From Methylobacterium sp. Leaf99 (GTDB taxonomy: Bacteria; Pseudomonadota; Alphaproteobacteria; Rhizobiales; Beijerinckiaceae), in NCBI RefSeq assembly GCF_001422375.1, contig NZ_LMMU01000007.1:125006-189005 (forward strand): DNA of 64,000 nucleotides. The letters run 5' to 3'. The notes beneath the pieces are model-generated. The model worked only from the letters and a program-made list of their open reading frames with translations, did not search any database and was not told where the DNA came from. The translations under genes were made by a program, and so were the position numbers. Positions 47,904 to 56,388 of the stretch are shown piece after piece (within the stretch, counting starts at the first letter, position 1; the number at the start of each line of letters is the position of its first letter).

Positions 47904-50900
47904 GTGTATCGCCTCACCGACATCGCCCTCTCGAACTGGTACCTGATCCGGCGCGAGCAGATCCGCATCCGCGGCGCGACGGCCCTCGTCGGGCCGACGG
48001 GGGCGGGCAAGTCGACGATCTTCGACGCCGTCGGCACGGTGCTGGCCGGCAACAACGCCAGCCGGCTGGCCCTCAACGCCTCGGCGTCCGGCCGCTCCGC
48101 CCGCACCGTGCGCGATTACTGCCTCGGCTGGATCAGCGACCCGGCCGAGGGCGGGCGACCGACCCGCGAGGCCTGCGAGACCCTCATCGTCCTGGTGTTC
48201 GAGAACCCGGTCTCGGGCCGCGTCGTCTCCGTCGGGCTGGCGCTCGCGGCACGGGCCGAGGACAGCCGCGAGACCACCCTGTCGCGCTTCGTCTGCACCG
48301 GCCACCGCTTCGAGATTGCCGACTACGTCCGCGAGACCCCGGACGGCTCCTTCGTCGCGCCCTGGACCGAGATCGCCAAGGACCTGCGCATCCGCTCCGA
48401 AACGTTCGAGGAGTTCCGTGCCTCGGGCGAGCGCTTCACGGCGGAGGTGCTCGGGCTCCTGCGCGAGGGCGCGCCGGTGCCGGAACCCCGCCACTTCCTG
48501 CGCACCTTCTCCAACGCCGTGGCGTTCAAGCCGATCTTCGATTCCTCCGCCTTCGTGCGCTCCTTCGTGCTGGAGCCCGAGCCCCTCGATGTCGCCCGCA
48601 TCCGCCAGTCCGTGGAGAACTGGCGCCGCCTGCTCGAGACCATCGAGGAGCTGGAGCGGCGCCTGTCGCATCTCGGCCGCATCCTCGCCCGCTACGAGAC
48701 CTGGGCCGAGGCGAGCCTGTCGGCCGCCCTCGACGACCTGCGCGCCGCCGGCGCCGATCTCCGCCGCCGCGTGGTCGAACACACCACCGCCCGCACCGGC
48801 CTCGCCGATGTGGCCGAACGCCTGCGCATCGCCCGTGAGAGCGTGACGACGAGCCAGGGCTTCGTGCGCGACATCGACGGCGAGATCGCCGCCAAGAAGG
48901 CGATGATGGCCGGGACCCACGCGCAGGGACGCCTCGCCGCCTCCGATGCCGGCCTGTCCGTTCTCACCCGCGATCGACGCGACCTGACCCTGCGGGTCAC
49001 CGGCCTCGTTGGCCTGATCCACGACGTAGCACGCCTGTCGGCGGTGATCGGCGAAATCCGCCGCATCGACGCGGGGGCCGCCCGCTTCGTCGAGGCCTGC
49101 ACCCGCGCGGGGCTCCGCCGCGAGGCCCCGCCGGAGGAAACCCTGCGCTCGGACGGTCCCCTCGGGGGCCTGGTGGCGGGGCTCATCGACCTGCCCGACA
49201 TCGCCGGTCCCCTCGACACGGCGGCCGAGGACATGGCCCTGCGCGCCCGCGCGGCGGAAACGGAGGCGCAGGCCCTGTCGGCGCCCTTCGCCGGCGGCGG
49301 GGCGGCCAAGGGCGCGCGCCTGTCCTCCGACGTGGCGGCGTTCCGCGACGAACTCGCCCGCCTCGGCATCGACGCCGTGCCGGTCTGCGAGCTCGCCGAG
49401 ATCGTCGAGCCGAAATGGGGCATGGCCCTGGAGGGCCTGCTCGGCGGCGCCCGCGAGGCCCTGGTGGTCCAGCCCGACCGCCTGAACCAGGCCTTCGCCC
49501 ATCTCGAAGCCCGCAAGGCGCAGTTCTACCGCTGCCTTCTGGTGAAGACCACGGACACGGCCCGGCGCCGGGGCGGACGCTACGACGACGGCCCCCTCGG
49601 CATGATCGAGACCCGCGATCCCCATGCCGAGGCGTTCCTCGCGGCGCGGCTGGGGGGCTACGACCTCGCCCCCGACGATGCGGCCCTTGCCCATATGAGC
49701 CGCGCCGTGGCCCCGAGCGGGCGCTCGACCTCCGGCATGGCCTATTCGGTCGTCCGCCCGGTCCAGCTCATGATGACGCGGGGCAGCCGCGGCCCGACCG
49801 AGGCCGGCCGCGAGGCCATGGAGCGGGCGGTGGCCGAGGCGCGGCGCCTGCGCGGCGAGGCCGGGGTCCTGCGCGAGGCCGCCCGCATCGCCGCCGGGCT
49901 CAGGCTCCGTCTGGCCGAAGCGCCCATCGATCTGCCGGCCCTGCGGGCCGAGTGCGACGCCCTCGAGGGCCGTCGCCGCAGCCTCGCCACCGAGCGCGAG
50001 AGCGTCGAGAAGGCCGATACCGGCGCCCTCGAAGCCGAGCTCAAGGAACTCGCCAAGGAGCGCTCGGCCTACCTCACCGAGCTCGTGCAGGTGCTGGAGC
50101 CCAAGCGCGACGCCCTGCTCGGCGAGGAAGCCGGCCTGAAGGCCAAGGTCGCGTCCTCCCGCGAGGCCGCGCGCGCGGCGCTCGGTGCCCGGCGCTCGGC
50201 CCATGCCCGCTGGGTCGGCGGCGACACCGTCCGCATCCGGCTGGTGCGCCCCGAGGGGTTCGATCCGAGGGCCGTGGCGAAGGCGCGCGCCGACCTCGCC
50301 GGCCTCGACGCCAAGGAACTCGGGGCCGCCGCCGCGGCCGCCCGCAGCGCCGCCCGCGAGGCCCTGGAGACGGCCCGCACGCAAGGGCGCACCGCCGAGC
50401 GGGATCTCGCCGAGTATTGCGTGCAGTGGCGCATCGACAATCCCCTCGGGCGCGGCGACGCCCCGGCCTCGTTCGGCTACGGCTGGACCCGGCGCGCCTA
50501 CGACGAGGTCGCGGGCCACGAGTTGCGGCGCTACCGCGACCAGGCCGTGCGCGCCGAGGGCGAGATGCGCCGCCTCATGACCGAGGATCTGCTGACGCGC
50601 CTCGCCGACAAGTTCGAGCGCGTCCGCGCCCGCCTCGACGCCCTGAACGAGCGCCTGTCGAGCCAGACCTTCACCGGCCAGACCTACGCCTTCGAGGCCG
50701 CCGTCGACCGCCGCTACGCCGCCGTCCACGCGCTGGCCACGGAAGTCGCGCGTTCGCCCGACGCGGCGCAGGCAATCCTGCCGGGCGAGGGCACGACGCC
50801 CCCCGACGGCCCGCTCTCGGCGGCCATCGAGGAGATCTCCGCCCTCATCGCCGGCGAGGAGAGCGCGGCGCGGCTGGCCGATTACCGCAACTACTTCGTC

Positions 50901-51362
50901 TACGAGATCGGCATGCGCGACGCCGCCGGCAACCGCACCACCATGTCGAACCGGGCCCTGCGCGGCTCCGGCGGCGAAGCGCAGGCGCCGTTCTACGTCG
51001 CCATCGCGGCCTCCCTCGCCTCGGCCTACTATCCCGGCGACCGGCCCGGCGACGAGAATCCGGGGCTGGGCCTCTGTCTCCTCGACGAGGCGTTCTCGAA
51101 GCTCGACGTGCGCAACTCCCAGGCCCTGGTCGATCTCTACCAGGCCTGGGGCCTGCAGCTTCTCATCGCCGCGCCCGAGGACAAGCGCACGACCCTCACC
51201 GAGGTGATGGACACCATCGTCACCGTCTACAAGAGCCCGGACCTCAAGGGCGTGCGCATCGAATCCGAGCACCCCCTTGAGGCCGCCAAGCGCGCGCTGG
51301 CCGCCATCAACCCGGAACGCCAGGGGATCGAGGGGTTTCGCCTGCCCGGTGCTGCGGCGTGA
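47904..51362 (+). CDS. JetC/MksB-like SMC ATPase
   Basis: The 1152-residue product is the motor of the cluster: an SMC-like protein with Walker A GPTGAGKST at residues 30-38, a long coiled-coil body, a hinge-like central part (around FAGGGAAKGARLSSDVAAF to QPDRLNQAFAHLEARKAQFYRC), and C-terminal signature SGGE (1022-1025) and Walker B with DE at 1061-1062 (GLCLLDEAFSKLD). The D-loop and the final IAAPEDKRTT region fit the JetC/MksB (SbcC-like) group. In Wadjet it pumps DNA loops with ATP until the JetD nuclease cuts a circular plasmid. The start is GTG at 47904. After it comes a repeat element and a LysR gene; no JetD follows. Confidence 0.87.
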   Translation: MYRLTDIALSNWYLIRREQIRIRGATALVGPTGAGKSTIFDAVGTVLAGNNASRLALNASASGRSARTVRDYCLGWISDPAEGGRPTREACETLIVLVFENPVSGRVVSVGLALAARAEDSRETTLSRFVCTGHRFEIADYVRETPDGSFVAPWTEIAKDLRIRSETFEEFRASGERFTAEVLGLLREGAPVPEPRHFLRTFSNAVAFKPIFDSSAFVRSFVLEPEPLDVARIRQSVENWRRLLETIEELERRLSHLGRILARYETWAEASLSAALDDLRAAGADLRRRVVEHTTARTGLADVAERLRIARESVTTSQGFVRDIDGEIAAKKAMMAGTHAQGRLAASDAGLSVLTRDRRDLTLRVTGLVGLIHDVARLSAVIGEIRRIDAGAARFVEACTRAGLRREAPPEETLRSDGPLGGLVAGLIDLPDIAGPLDTAAEDMALRARAAETEAQALSAPFAGGGAAKGARLSSDVAAFRDELARLGIDAVPVCELAEIVEPKWGMALEGLLGGAREALVVQPDRLNQAFAHLEARKAQFYRCLLVKTTDTARRRGGRYDDGPLGMIETRDPHAEAFLAARLGGYDLAPDDAALAHMSRAVAPSGRSTSGMAYSVVRPVQLMMTRGSRGPTEAGREAMERAVAEARRLRGEAGVLREAARIAAGLRLRLAEAPIDLPALRAECDALEGRRRSLATERESVEKADTGALEAELKELAKERSAYLTELVQVLEPKRDALLGEEAGLKAKVASSREAARAALGARRSAHARWVGGDTVRIRLVRPEGFDPRAVAKARADLAGLDAKELGAAAAAARSAAREALETARTQGRTAERDLAEYCVQWRIDNPLGRGDAPASFGYGWTRRAYDEVAGHELRRYRDQAVRAEGEMRRLMTEDLLTRLADKFERVRARLDALNERLSSQTFTGQTYAFEAAVDRRYAAVHALATEVARSPDAAQAILPGEGTTPPDGPLSAAIEEISALIAGEESAARLADYRNYFVYEIGMRDAAGNRTTMSNRALRGSGGEAQAPFYVAIAASLASAYYPGDRPGDENPGLGLCLLDEAFSKLDVRNSQALVDLYQAWGLQLLIAAPEDKRTTLTEVMDTIVTVYKSPDLKGVRIESEHPLEAAKRALAAINPERQGIEGFRLPGAAA

Positions 51363-51416
51363 CATCGGTTCTATTCAGCGGAAGCGCGCACCGGCCGGTG
51401 TCAGACGCGACGCGCT

Positions 51417-51513
51417 CCCTCTCCTGAAAGGAGAGGGTTGGGGTGAGGTGTGCGAACTCTCCGGAGAATCCACACACCTCACCCTGTCCCTCTCCTTCCA
51501 GGAGAAGGGACCC
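51417..51513. repeat. Three-hairpin intergenic repeat, copy D, overlapping a LysR gene end
   Basis: Same design: CCCTCTCC/GGAGAGGG, GGGTGAGGTGTG and a slightly changed return arm, then CCCTCTCCTTCC/GGAGAAGGG (one mismatch). It lies between the convergent jetC and LysR genes and its right part (51479-51513) encodes the last residues and stop codon of the LysR protein. Confidence 0.85.
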
Positions 51514-52459
51514 GCGTCTCGTTCGGAAATCCCTGCGTGGAAGGTCGTTCCGGTTGCGCCCAGGGCGCGGCCGAGAGGGCGCGGGCGAGGTAGTCGGCGA
51601 GCGCCGTGACCCGCGCCGGGCGCGGATCGCCGGGCGGCGTCATCAGGTGGAGGGCGATGGGCGGGGCCGACCAGCCGGGCAGGACCCGTTCCAGGCGCCC
51701 GGCCGCGAGGTCGTCCCACAGCATGAAGTCGGGCTGGACGGCGAGGCCGAGCCCGGCCCGCAGGGCCGGCGCCAACGCATCGGCGTTGTTGGCGCGTAGC
51801 GGCCCGCCCGGAATCACCACGGCCTCGGTGCCGTCCGGGCCGAGGAAGCGCCAGCGGTCGGGGCTCGGCAGGTAGGCGTAGCCGAGGCAGGCGTGGCGGG
51901 CGAGGTCGTGCGGATGCGTCGGCCGGCCCTGCGCGTCGAGATAGGCCGGCGCGCCGACGAGGGAGCGGTGGACCGTGCAGAGCCGGCGCGTCCGCAGGGA
52001 CGAATCGGCCAGCGCCGCGATGCGCAACGCGATGTCGAACCCGCCGCCGACGAGGTCGACGAGGGCGTCGCTGAGATGCAGGTCGATGGTTAGGCCCGGA
52101 TGCGCCGCCAGGAAGTCCGGCAGCAGGGGCGCCACGTGCGTCACCCCGAACGACATGGGCGCGGCGAGCCGCACCCGCCCGCGCGGGGCCGCCGCCCCGT
52201 CGCGGGCCTCAGCCTCCGCCGCTTCGCCCTCGGCGAGGAGCCGGGCCGCGCCGTCCCGCGCGGCGAGGCCCGATTCCGTCAGCGCCAGCTTGCGCGAGGT
52301 CCGGTGGAACAGGCGGGCGCCGATGCGGGCCTCCAGGCGTCCCACCGCCTTCGACACGGTGCCGGGCGAGACCCCGAGGTCGCGGGCCGCCTGCCCGAAC
52401 GAGCCGGTCTCGGCCACCTTGGCGAACACCGCCCAGGCCTCGAAATCGGGGAGCTTCAT
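51479..52459 (-). CDS. LysR-family transcriptional regulator
   Basis: The 326-residue product has an N-terminal LysR helix-turn-helix (WAVFAKVAETGSFGQAARDLGVSPGTVSKAVGRLEARIGARLFHRTSRKLALTESG) and a periplasmic-binding-like effector domain ([49 protein letters not shown]). It is divergent from the dioxygenase/hydrolase pair and two GGAAAC-type inverted repeats lie in the gap, so it likely controls that pair and itself. The last about ten residues (PSPGRRGTG-type end) come from a repeat element, so the native C-terminus has been replaced or extended. ATG at 52459 was preferred to 52516. Confidence 0.92.
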   Translation of the reverse strand: MKLPDFEAWAVFAKVAETGSFGQAARDLGVSPGTVSKAVGRLEARIGARLFHRTSRKLALTESGLAARDGAARLLAEGEAAEAEARDGAAAPRGRVRLAAPMSFGVTHVAPLLPDFLAAHPGLTIDLHLSDALVDLVGGGFDIALRIAALADSSLRTRRLCTVHRSLVGAPAYLDAQGRPTHPHDLARHACLGYAYLPSPDRWRFLGPDGTEAVVIPGGPLRANNADALAPALRAGLGLAVQPDFMLWDDLAAGRLERVLPGWSAPPIALHLMTPPGDPRPARVTALADYLARALSAAPWAQPERPSTQGFPNETRVPSPGRRGTG

Positions 52460-52470
52460 ATGCGCATTCC

Positions 52471-52545
52471 GGAAACGATGTGTTTCCATCGTTTCCGTTT
52501 TCGCGCGTGTCGGCAAGGGCCATGTTGTTTCCAGCAGAAGGAAAC
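52471..52545. promoter_or_regulatory. Two GGAAAC-type inverted repeats in the LysR/dioxygenase gap
   Basis: GGAAACGATG (52471-52480) and CATCGTTTCC (52487-52496) form a perfect 10-bp inverted repeat with a 6-bp spacer, 12 bp before the LysR start. A second pair, GTTTCC (52527-52532) and GGAAAC (52540-52545), lies just before the dioxygenase ATG (52552). Both carry the same GGAAAC core, as expected for a LysR site that serves two divergent promoters. Confidence 0.7.
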
Positions 52546-52551
52546 GGACCC

Positions 52552-53496
52552 ATGACCGCCAGCGACATGACCCATCACGGCCTCCACCACGTCACCGCCT
52601 TTTCCGGCTCGGCGGCGCGCAACCTCGGTTTCTACACGGAGACCCTCGGCCTCCGGCTGGTGAAGAAGACCGTCAATTTCGACGATCCCGGCACCTACCA
52701 CCTGTATTACGGCGACGAGACCGGCCGGCCCGGCACCATCCTGACGTTCTTCCCCATCGCCCATGCGGCCCCCGGCCGGGTCGGTGTGGGCGAGACCAGC
52801 GAGACGGCGTTCCGGGTGCCGCGGGCTTCCATCGGCTGGTGGCTGCAGCGCCTCGTCGAGGCGGGCGTCGTCCACGAGGCCCCCGTCGCGGTGATGGGTG
52901 AGCCGACCCTGCGGTTGCGCGATCCCGACGGGATGATGCTGGCCCTCGTGGGCGTCCCTGATCTGGACGATGCAGCGGCCTGGACCGGCGGCGACGTCCC
53001 GGCCGAGCACGCCATCCGGGGCCTGCACGGGGTCACCCTGCTGCTCGGCGAGGCGGAGCCGACGGCCGCGATCCTCACCGAAATCCTCGGCTTCACCGAG
53101 GATGCGCGGGAAGGGTCCTCGACCCGCTACGCCAGCGGGGCGACGGAGGGCGGCTTCGTCACCCTGCGGGCGGTCGGCGAGTCCCTGCGCGGTCGCCAGG
53201 GGGCGGGCTCCGTCCACCACATCGCCTTCCGGGCGGCGGACGACGCCGCGCAGGCGGCCATGGTCGCGGCGCTGACCACGCGCCACGGCCTCGGCGTCAC
53301 CGAGCAGCGCGACCGGGCCTATTTCCGCTCGGTCTACTTCCGCGAGCCCGGCGGCGTGCTGTTCGAGATCGCCACCGACGTGCCGGGCTTCGACGCGGAC
53401 GAGGCCGTGGCCGACCTCGGCACCGGCCTGAAGCTGCCCGCCGGTCTGGAGCCGCACCGCGCCCAAATCGAAGCCGCCCTGCCGCCCCTCGCCTGA
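52552..53496 (+). CDS. VOC-family ring-cleaving dioxygenase, MhqO/LinE-like
   Basis: The 314-residue product has two vicinal-oxygen-chelate modules: HHGLHHVTAFSGSAARNLGFYTETLGLRLVKKTVNFDDP in the first and IRGLHGVTLLLGEAEPTAAILTEILGF plus GSVHHIAFRAAD and YFREPGGVLFEIATD in the second. The His and Glu residues in LHHVT, VHHIAF and FEIATD lie at the metal-binding places of this fold. MhqO/MhqA/YkcA relatives act on hydroquinones or catechols. It is followed by an MhqD-like hydrolase after 63 bp, the same pair known from Bacillus quinone resistance. Control is likely by the divergent LysR. Confidence 0.88.
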   Translation: MTASDMTHHGLHHVTAFSGSAARNLGFYTETLGLRLVKKTVNFDDPGTYHLYYGDETGRPGTILTFFPIAHAAPGRVGVGETSETAFRVPRASIGWWLQRLVEAGVVHEAPVAVMGEPTLRLRDPDGMMLALVGVPDLDDAAAWTGGDVPAEHAIRGLHGVTLLLGEAEPTAAILTEILGFTEDAREGSSTRYASGATEGGFVTLRAVGESLRGRQGAGSVHHIAFRAADDAAQAAMVAALTTRHGLGVTEQRDRAYFRSVYFREPGGVLFEIATDVPGFDADEAVADLGTGLKLPAGLEPHRAQIEAALPPLA

Positions 53497-53559
53497 ACCC
53501 CCCGGCCCGCATCCCCTGCGGGCCGGCCCCCGCCAAATGCATCGCCCCGGAGAGCCGCC

Positions 53560-54192
53560 ATGACCGCGTCCGCCCCGAAATCCCTCGCCTTCGTCCACCG
53601 CTTCGAGGCGGCGACGGTGGCGGACCGCCCGCCCCTGCTCGTCCTCCACGGCACCGGCGGCGACGAATCCGACCTCCTGCCCCTCGGCCGCGAAGTGGCG
53701 CCGGGATCGGCCCTGCTGTCGCCGCGCGGTCCCGTGCTGGAGAACGGGATGCCGCGCTTCTTCCGGCGCCTCGCCGAGGGCGTGTTCGACGAGGACGACG
53801 TCCGCCGGCGCGCCGCCGATCTCGCGGCCTTCGTCGGTCAGGCGCGGACGGCCTACGGTCTCCCCGCCCCCGTGGCCCTCGGCTTCTCCAACGGCGCCAA
53901 CATCGCCGCCGCCGTGCTGCTGCTGCATCCGGGCGTCCTCGCCGGGGCCGTGCTCCTGCGTCCGATGCGGCCCCTGGCCGTACTGCCGGAGCCCGACCTC
54001 ACGGGCCTGCCCGTGCTGATGCTCTCGGGGGCCCTGGACCCCATCGTGCCGGAGGCGAATGCGCGGGCGCTCGCCGACCCTTTTCGCGCATCCGGCGCCG
54101 TGGTCCAGCACACGGTGCTGCCCGCGGGGCACGGCCTGTCCCGGGCCGACCTCGCGGCGGTCCGGACCTGGCTGGCGGGGCTCACGGCCTGA
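53560..54192 (+). CDS. Alpha/beta hydrolase, phospholipase/carboxylesterase (MhqD-like)
   Basis: The 210-residue product has LLVLHGTGGDESDLLPLGREV near the start, the nucleophile GFSNGANIAAAVLL, the acid in MLSGALDPIVP and the His in LPAGHGLSRAD. This order and size fit the phospholipase/carboxylesterase group that contains MhqD. Together with the dioxygenase it would process quinone-like or aromatic compounds, hydrolysing a ring-cleavage or conjugate product; the exact step is inference. It lies 63 bp after the dioxygenase gene and is 39 bp from the convergent receptor gene end. Confidence 0.87.
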   Translation: MTASAPKSLAFVHRFEAATVADRPPLLVLHGTGGDESDLLPLGREVAPGSALLSPRGPVLENGMPRFFRRLAEGVFDEDDVRRRAADLAAFVGQARTAYGLPAPVALGFSNGANIAAAVLLLHPGVLAGAVLLRPMRPLAVLPEPDLTGLPVLMLSGALDPIVPEANARALADPFRASGAVVQHTVLPAGHGLSRADLAAVRTWLAGLTA

Positions 54193-54231
54193 GATGGACG
54201 CCGGCGGCGCGGCCGGCGTCCCACCGCGGGG

Positions 54232-56388
54232 TCAGAAGCTCGCCACCAATTGGAACCGCACGAGGCGCGGCGCGCCGGGGCTGATGTTGTTGTTGCCGTC
54301 GGCGCTGGCGAGATAGGCGCGATCGAGGAGGTTCTCGACGTTGAGCTGTGCCCGCAGCCCATCGCCGACCTGGTAGAACAGGCCGAGGTCGAACCGGGTG
54401 TAGCCGGGCAGCCGGACGGTGTTGTCGGCCGACGCGAAGGTGTGCGTCTGGTGGATCGCGCCGACGCCGACGGAGAAGTCTGGCGTCACGGAGAACTTGT
54501 TCCACAGGGTGATGGCGTTGAACGGCACGAGGCCGATCTGGTTGCCCGGAACGATGAGGGCGGAGCCGAAGCCGCTGACGATGCGCGCATCGGTGAAACT
54601 GTACCCGCCCGCCACCTGCCACCAATCGGTGAGAGTGCCGTTCGCGCCGATCTCGATCCCCTTGGCGTTGGTCTGGCCGCTGGTGAGGAAGAACCCCGGA
54701 CGGTTGGGGTCCGCCAGGCGCTGGTTGAAGCGGTCGAGGTCGTAGAGGGCCGCCGTGAGCTGGAGGGTGGGCGACACGTCCCACTTCGCGCCGAACTCGC
54801 GGTTCTCGAACCGCTCCGGCTCGGCGATGGCGAGGCCGGGCGTCAGGGCGCCGAACTGGTCGCCGGCGGACGGCAGGTAGGACACGCTGACGTTGCCGTA
54901 GAACGCCAGGGTCTCTACCGGCTTGAACACCGCACCGGCCCGCGGCGACAGCAGGTCGTCGACCCGCGTGCTGGTGATGCCGCTGCGCCGGTCCGTGGAC
55001 GCGAAGTCGAAGTGGTCGTAGCGCAGGCCGCCGATCAATTGCAGATGCGGCCCGATCTCGATCTGATCCTGGGCGTAGACCGCCGCCAGGCCGAGATCGT
55101 AGCGGTTGTTGGCGCCGGACGCGAGGTTGCGGAAGCTGACCGGGACCCGCGACAGGGGCGAGAGCGGGTTGACGATGAGGCTCTGCGTCCCGGTGGTCGC
55201 GAAGACGCCGTCCTCCCGGTAGGTGATGCCCTCCTGACGGCCGAGTTCGAACCCGGCGAGCAGGGTGTGGGCCAGGGGCCCGGTGGTGAACCGGTAGGTG
55301 AAGTCGTTCTGGTTGAAGACGTTCGTCCGCGGCGTGTCGTTGTTGAACGCGCTGAGTTCGAGGGTGGTCCCGGCCGCGTTCACGGCGCCGCCCGCCCGGA
55401 TGCTCGGATAGACCACCTGATACGCCTTGGCGTAGTCGGCGTACCGGACCTGGCTCCGCAGCTCGACGCCCGATGCGAACCGGTGGTCGAGGGTCGCCGT
55501 CGCGATGTGGGCGTCGACCCGGGCGTAGCTGAGGTCCGGGTTGCCGAAGAAGGTGCGGATGTTCCGGCGGTAGCGGTAGGGCCGTCCGAATTGCGAGGGA
55601 ATGCCGCGGTCGGCGGTGCGGTCGTCGTGGAAGTACTCGTAGGAGAGCTTCAGGGTGGTGTCCGGGCCGATGAGCAGGGTGGCCGTCGGATTGAAGCCCC
55701 AGCGGCGCAGATCCACGTGATCCCGGAAGGTGCCGCTGTCCTCGAACAGGCCATTGAGCCGGACGAACGCCGTGTCCGAGAGGCGGTCGCCGACATCGAC
55801 GGCCATGCGCCGGGTGCCGAACTGACCGCCCTGAACGACCATCTCGCGCAGTGGGAGGCCGTCGGCCTGCTTGAGCACGCGGTTGACGACCCCGCCGCCG
55901 CCGCCGCGCCCGAAGATCATCGCGTTCGGGCCCTTCAGCACCTCGACCCGCTCGACGTTGTAGAGATCGCGAAAGTACTGCGCGTCGTCGCGGATGCCGT
56001 TGACGTAGAAATCGGCGCTCGAGGTCTGGCCGCGGATCACGACCTCGTCGCGGTTGGCGGCGCCCTGATGCAGGAACACCCCCGGCACGTAGCGCAGGGC
56101 CTCGGTGACGCCCTGGAAGCCCTGGTCGCGGATCTGCTCCCGCGTCACCACGGTCACCGCTTGCGGGGTGTCGATGAGGGCCGTGTCCGTCTTCGTCGCG
56201 CTGCGCGCCCGCGTGGTCCGGTAGCCGCTCGGGCCGCCGACCCCCTCGACACTGAGTTGCTCCAGGTTGACTTCCGCCTGGGCGGTCTCGGCCGCCGCCC
56301 GTCCTTGCGCGCTCGCCCCACCGGCGAACAGGAGGCCGGCACTTCCGGCCAGGATCGCGAAGGATCTTCGATTTATAGTTCCATGCAT
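54232..56388 (-). CDS. TonB-dependent siderophore receptor
   Basis: The 718-residue outer-membrane protein has a leader with a twin-arginine-like NRRSFAILAGSAGLLFAGG, a plug domain (TALIDTPQAVTVVTREQIRDQGFQGVTEALRYVPGV, VERVEVLKGPNAMIFGRGGGGGVVNRV) and a 22-strand-type barrel ending NLLDRAYLASADGNNNISPGAPRLVRFQLVASF, with the final Phe typical of outer-membrane barrels. The IRGQTSSADFYVNGIRDDAQYFRDLYNVE plug pattern is that of siderophore (catecholate or hydroxamate) receptors. There is no adjacent transporter or siderophore biosynthesis. A Fur-box-like palindrome lies about 150 bp upstream, consistent with iron control. Confidence 0.93.
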   Translation of the reverse strand: MHGTINRRSFAILAGSAGLLFAGGASAQGRAAAETAQAEVNLEQLSVEGVGGPSGYRTTRARSATKTDTALIDTPQAVTVVTREQIRDQGFQGVTEALRYVPGVFLHQGAANRDEVVIRGQTSSADFYVNGIRDDAQYFRDLYNVERVEVLKGPNAMIFGRGGGGGVVNRVLKQADGLPLREMVVQGGQFGTRRMAVDVGDRLSDTAFVRLNGLFEDSGTFRDHVDLRRWGFNPTATLLIGPDTTLKLSYEYFHDDRTADRGIPSQFGRPYRYRRNIRTFFGNPDLSYARVDAHIATATLDHRFASGVELRSQVRYADYAKAYQVVYPSIRAGGAVNAAGTTLELSAFNNDTPRTNVFNQNDFTYRFTTGPLAHTLLAGFELGRQEGITYREDGVFATTGTQSLIVNPLSPLSRVPVSFRNLASGANNRYDLGLAAVYAQDQIEIGPHLQLIGGLRYDHFDFASTDRRSGITSTRVDDLLSPRAGAVFKPVETLAFYGNVSVSYLPSAGDQFGALTPGLAIAEPERFENREFGAKWDVSPTLQLTAALYDLDRFNQRLADPNRPGFFLTSGQTNAKGIEIGANGTLTDWWQVAGGYSFTDARIVSGFGSALIVPGNQIGLVPFNAITLWNKFSVTPDFSVGVGAIHQTHTFASADNTVRLPGYTRFDLGLFYQVGDGLRAQLNVENLLDRAYLASADGNNNISPGAPRLVRFQLVASF

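Noticed and set aside
47715-51365. Long open frame of 1216 codons on the minus strand opposite jetC
   Set aside because: It mirrors the strong GC third-position bias of jetC, has no domain motifs and is low-complexity Gly/Ala/Arg; it is an antisense shadow.
51363-51478. Remnant of a jetD gene after jetC
   Set aside because: Only 116 bp lie before the LysR stop and most of it is repeat copy D; no JetD-like residues are readable.
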